From positions 62,001 through 126,000 of the forward strand of contig JAODTK010005794.1 of assembly GCA_026419785.1 (NCBI GenBank): a stretch of 64,000 nt of DNA, written 5' to 3'. The position numbers and the translations under genes are program-made. Source of the stretch: Sclerodactyla briareus (Eukaryota > Echinodermata > Holothuroidea > Dendrochirotida > Sclerodactylidae). Under the pieces are notes generated by a model that saw only the letters and a program-made list of their open reading frames with translations, was not told the origin of the DNA and did not search any database. Positions 59,155 through 64,000 of the stretch are shown one piece after another; position 1 is the stretch's first letter; each line of letters starts with the position of its first letter.

Positions 59155-59600
59155 TAGGCGGGTCCACCCGAGGTTCCAGGGGTCGATTTCGATGTTCCCG
59201 GGGTTGGATGTTCCCGGGGATCGAGCCTCGATGTTCCCCGTTTTGTATTAGGTGTTGTAACGGCCCAGAATTACGAGGTTCGATGTCCCGGGGTCAAAGT
59301 GCTCGATGTTCCCTGGTTTCGATGTTCCCGGGGTTCGATGTTCGGGGTCTGAGGTTCCGTGTGCGCTAGGCGCAACACGAAAACGGGGATCTTCGAGCCT
59401 CATAAATTGAAGAAGAACCAGGATAACGGGGAACATGGAACCCTGAGAACATCGACCCCGGGAACTTCGAACCTCGGGAACATCAGGACCTAGGGAACAT
59501 TGAAACCCGGGAACTTCGAACATCGGGAACCTCGATCTTAGGACCTCGGGAACATCGGGACCCGGGAACATCGAACCTCGGGAACTTTGACATAGCCCCC
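59155..59600. repeat. Inverted arrays of a short GGGAACATCGA-type repeat
   Basis: Left arm (59165-59350) is built of TCGATGTTCCCGGGG-like units and right arm (59420-59595) of the reverse complement, CCCGGGAACATCGAACCTCG-like units, around a non-repeat spacer of roughly 70-80 bases. Each unit itself contains the palindrome CCCGGG. The minus-strand frame across it (repeating FPGPDVPEV) is a repeat by-product. Confidence 0.85.
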
Positions 59601-61880
59601 TAGGGGCATTATTTAAAACATAAAGGGTAAGAACTCGGTTAGCGGGGGACGCTAATCTCACCCGAGGCCCTTGTTAAAAGACAATAATAAATGTAAAAGA
59701 AAAAGTAAGGAATATAGGAATGGACGTAGAAAAGTTTAGAAAAACAATCATATAGATATAATATAACACGTAAAAAAATATAACTCACATATAATTCAAG
59801 GACGTTAATTGCTTCATTGGGGAAGACTATTCCATAAAATCGATTTTCTGTGATGCGGAATTATTGCCGCAACCGTACACATAGTAATTTTGCCCACTCA
59901 ATGTTTTCGTCCCATTTTATTTTGATGATATTCTGCCGCTACGGAACTTGTTTCTTCTAACCTCTGCAAGCAATCAATCGCAGATGATTTAGATAGCCTG
60001 CTTTACATGTTTGATTGTTTGTACTCTTCGCGCAATTCGCTTCTCGTGGAATCATGCCACATCTCACCGTTGCGCTCTATGGATCCATAGGCGAGCCAAT
60101 GCACGTCCCGTAACGCGAGCTGCTGTATTCATATGAAAGTCTGCGTATCTAAAACTATACATAAAGTGACGGAAACACCACAGAATTTCGGGAGTCGAAC
60201 ATATTTCTATACAGTGACGGCTATTACACATATACAAATAAGTATTGTATATTGTGTAATAGCGTTCCTGTGCGAATTTAATGTTGACTTGAAATCTTAT
60301 TGTTTCCCGTCATTTTAAAAATTGCATTTTTATGGTCTTTTCCCACATTCTAGGGGCGCAACATGGAGGTGTGTGGAGGTTTGCCCCCCCCCCCAACCTC
60401 CCCGATGATATTGAAATCGGTCCCGTAGCGGTCAACAAGAAGTCGGTCTCATCTGAGCGGCCTCCAAAGCCGATTTTTGAAACGAACCTTGAATAAACCC
60501 CCTAAGATGAAGATGCCATAAAAACTGTACCAAATGGACCGTTTTACAACTGGAGCCAACCTCGTGAAAGATTGACCACTCCCCCTCCCCCCCCCCCCTC
60601 CCACCCCTCTCGTCGTGAACGCCACCACGCCGCGAAAGAAACCCTGCAAATGACAGAACATTCAATCCAAAAGTCGGTCTCAGGAGAGAAACTCTTGTTC
60701 GTTCCCAAAAAATTCACACCACCCCTTGGAAAATTGTGTATTTACTACGCGACGGACGACGCGGCCCCTGCCCACATCTTCTTGCACTTTATTGACCATA
60801 TTCCCTTCTATATCAACATAAAAATGCGATTTCACATTCGTATATGGCGCACCCGCATTCCCACTTAGCAGGGAATCCTTCCTTACCAGTGTGTAATGAT
60901 GTATCCGACGGCCACGCAAAAGTAACATCAGGTTGTAGGTTCAAAGGATCGTGAACTGTTTTGGACTACACTTCCGCGGCCGAATTGTGTCGGCTACAAC
61001 AATAGCAATAACATTAGATATCGCTCTTGTGCATGCCCCCGACGGGTATCAAACTAAAACTTCACTCGGCTGCGAGCCGAGTTGAGGATATCCAGTGCTT
61101 AGTGTTTTGGGTTGACCAATTTTTGATACCTTGCTGCCATCGCCAACGGGATAAGAATCTATGCTGTCACGCAATGTTTGAGTGTTGTAATCGGTGGCGT
61201 ATTGTAATGTGTGTGTCCTGTCGGACAAAAAACCATTGGTCGGACGCCCTCAAATAACACAAGCCTTATCCGAGTTCATATACGGCCTGTGGGTTCGTCA
61301 TGTAGTGTAGATGAATTCTATTCTCCTGCTGAGGCGTCAAGTCACCAAAGGTCAATGAGGGCCGAAATAGTTCAAGGGTCAAACAACTCCCATTGGCAGG
61401 TCTCTACATCATAGATCTTTTGGGAGTAGTTTGCGATTGCGTGCAGGGATCATGTTCAAACATAACGATCTTTCAATCCAAGGTCAAGGTCCCCCCGAAA
61501 GATTTAATGGCCCCAATTTTTGATCTCTTCTTTTCCGACCACAGGCGCATGGGGAGGGACATTTCAACCGGGGCCAGATAGGTGTGCCAAATGAGTATAA
61601 CACAGGAGTAAACTGCACTGGGCGCGAACACTCGGCGAACATTTTGCCTTTTGGACATTCTTCCAATCGGAAACAGTCAGGCTTTGAATAACTTTGGCTA
61701 TAAACTATCTTCACCTTCCCACTGAATTTTTGAATAATCTTCTCGCAGAATTTATCGTTCTCTGCCGAATCTTCGAATATATATCTTAGGAGTTTTCACC
61801 CGCACCGTGTGCCTGCCCCCTCAGTAGGCCTATGTGCACCGGCACGCACGCCACCTTTCAACATTGGTCGCACCCATAAG
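59600..61880. other. Intergenic, no gene supported
   Basis: Short frames only. A C-run near 60384 follows CTAGGGGCGCAACATGGAGG, again like a DNA-transposon end without a matching partner. Confidence 0.4.
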
Positions 61881-63440
61881 AACCAGAACCAAAAGCCAAA
61901 AGGCTTAGTGATTCCTTGACTCTTTCTGACCAACACCCATAGCCAAACACAAGGACAGATGGAGATTGTACCAGCTCATCATGGGAAACTATAATCCGTC
62001 TGACAAATTTCATTTTCACATTTCCCACCCAACCGATAGAGTTCCTATAATCTTGATAAGATAGCTACACCGAATTTCAAGTGATTTAACATGACTTGGC
62101 CTATGTGACCCCAAACCATTAGTGTTCATGTACTCCTCAATTACCTCATACCTGACCCCCCAAAAGAAAGGGTTTCATGTACTAATCAACACGGGTCACA
62201 CACATACCAAGTATGAGCTTCATCCATTCAGTGGGGTCGAGTAGTGTGTTCACAAGCCTTAATTGGCCAAAATATTGATTTTCCATTTTCGACGAACTTC
62301 ACCCCTACCTATCAAAAAACACTAGGGTTCTGTACTCAAATCCATAGAAAACTACACACCAATTTCAACCGATCAGACTACCATTCGGACTTATCGTTTT
62401 AACAAGGTTTTCAGACTGCTACCTCTGGGACCTCAGAAGACCTCTGACCTGACCCCCCCATTAGGGTTATTTACTCAGCATGGGGAACACTAACCAAGTT
62501 GACTTCACCCATCCAGGTGGGGTGAGTTATCGTGTTCACAAGCAAAATAGGCTAAAATATTGCCGCCTTTTCACAAATTGTTCTACTTTTGACCAACAAT
62601 TTACACACCACCTAATACCAGAAACAATAGGTTCTTGTACTCCCCATGAGCAAAGCTACCCACCAATTTGACCCCGATCAGCAGACCAACCCTTCTGGAC
62701 TTAATCGTGTTCACAAGGTTTTCAGACCTTGACCTGTTGACTTTCAGATGAACCCTCTGACCTGAATCTTTAAAACAATAGTGTTTCATAATACCCATCA
62801 ATGGGAACCCCCCATCTCAAGTATGCGCTTCATCCATGCGTGGGTCGCGTTCGTGTTCACAGCCAAATTGGCCCAAATTATTACAACCGACAAAACAATA
62901 TGTTCCTGTACTCCCCTAAGAACGCTACACACCAAATTTGAACCCGATCAGACCACCATTCTGGACTTATCGTGTTCACAGTTCACAGTACTTGACCTCT
63001 GTGACCTCCAGATGACCTCTGACCTGACCCTGAAACGAATCGGGCTTTCATGTACTCATCATGGGGAGCACACATAACCAAGTTAAGCTTCATTCCATGC
63101 AGGTGGGGTCGATTTATCGTGTTCACAGGCGAGCCAAAATTGGCCAATTATGCTTTTTCACAAATTTTCTATTTTTTGACCAAATTTCAAACCCCTTACC
63201 TATACCAAAAACATAGGGTTCCTGTCTCCCCATACTAAAGCTACACACCAAATTTGAACCCGATTAGACTCACCATTTCTGGACTTATCGTGTTCACCAG
63301 GTTTTCAGACTTTGACCTTGGTGACCTCAGATGCCCACTCTGACCCCAAACAATAGGGTTCATGTACTACTCATCATGGGAACACATACACCAAGTAGGA
63401 CTTCATCATTCAGGTGTGGTCGCGTTATTGTGTTAACAAG
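61880..63440. repeat. ~300-bp tandem repeat, about five copies
   Basis: Each copy has, in order, AATAGGGTTCATGTACTCAT, a CAAGTATG-GCTTCATCCAT part, GGTGGGGTCGAGTTATCGTG, a CACACCAAATTTGAACCCGA part, CCACCATTCTGGACTTATCG and TTTTCAGACTTTGACCT. Copies differ mostly by small indels. A related fragment lies at about 7410-7505 in the LLTP gene. Confidence 0.9.
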
Positions 63441-64000
63441 GCCAGGCATCACACACCACCCAACAACACACACACACACACACTCACACACCACACACAC
63501 ACACCACACACATCATCACAGACCTGGCATGACTGGCTAGATTCCTCCCCCCGGAAACGTCTCAAGGGAATCAACGAGTGGAAAAGAGCACTTGAACAAG
63601 CAAACATGGAAAAATGAAGGTTTAGGTGTATAGGTATGGTGGGTGCACTATTGCGAACGATACTGCTGAACTTCCCTTGGGGAAATCGGAACCGTTCTTC
63701 GGGTAACTCTGGCCCCCCTCGTGGGGGGAAATCCTGGCGCCCCTGGTTCCATTTAAAATCCGACAAGGAAATTGAACATAATTGATAGTTAAAATACTCT
63801 TATAACCGGGAGGTGACTCTTTTTTTGTGAACATCTTTGGAACATATCAACGAGTTTCCATCCATGGTTTGTGCCAGGCTTATTGTACTACCTTGACATT
63901 GCAATACCCATCGCCTGTAGCAGTTTAGTTTTTCTCCGGAGGTGGTTCTTGGTCAGGAAAGACACGGACCAAATGTGTGGATGATTGGCTGGGGTTCCAA
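63440..64000. other. CA microsatellite and transposon-end-like sequence
   Basis: A (CA)n tract at about 63468-63512. Then TCTGGCCCCCCTCGTGGGGGG with AAATCCTGGCGCCCCTGG at about 63707-63750, similar in kind to the right ends near 30050 and 51009. No gene recognised up to the window edge. Confidence 0.5.

Noticed and set aside
59248-59661. 137-codon frame with FPGPDVPEV repeats
   Set aside because: Comes from the inverted short-repeat arrays.

Overview
This is a stretch of animal (metazoan) nuclear DNA. The gene is split into short coding exons with GT-AG boundaries, separated by long introns full of minisatellites, tRNA-derived SINEs, a non-LTR retrotransposon tail and hAT-type DNA transposons. 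Style and repeat content suggest a marine invertebrate, but nothing here fixes the phylum. Many exons and repeat units carry single-base losses or gains, as in a draft long-read assembly with residual indel errors, so stops and frameshifts inside exons should be read with caution.

The left two thirds (about 2.0-41.6 kb) hold one large minus-strand gene. Pieced together by splice signals, codon phase and family resemblance, it is a large lipid transfer protein of the vitellogenin/apolipophorin/apoB family. Exons for the N-terminal beta-barrel lie at 39.8-41.6 kb, the HEAT-like helical domain at 15.7-29.2 kb, the lipid-cavity beta-sheets at 7.7-13.3 kb, then a His/Ser-rich phosvitin-like exon at 6.4-7.0 kb and further exons at 2.1-5.6 kb. 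The first exon with signal peptide, part of the barrel, and the C-terminus (including any VWD domain) are not seen; about 1,200 residues are visible. The His/Ser-rich block favours a vitellogenin-type yolk protein over a pure apolipophorin.

The gene has suffered tandem duplication at three scales: an exon pair repeated in a 1.53-kb duplication (1.76-4.85 kb), one exon followed by two decayed copies (11.1-11.6 kb), and a roughly 18-copy 107-bp satellite (16.8-18.9 kb) whose unit is the 3' splice site plus the first 28 codons of the neighbouring exon. Other intronic minisatellites sit within tens of bases of splice sites.

The right third (41.6-64 kb) has no gene I can support. It holds a 1.0-kb hAT element with a perfect 8-bp target duplication (42.4-43.5 kb), a 2.7-kb hAT-like element (48.3-51.0 kb), a foldback-type cluster of three alternately oriented copies bounded by a GC-rich inverted motif (55.7-58.3 kb), a palindrome made of short GGGAACATCGA-type repeats (59.2-59.6 kb), and a ~300-bp satellite (61.9-63.4 kb).
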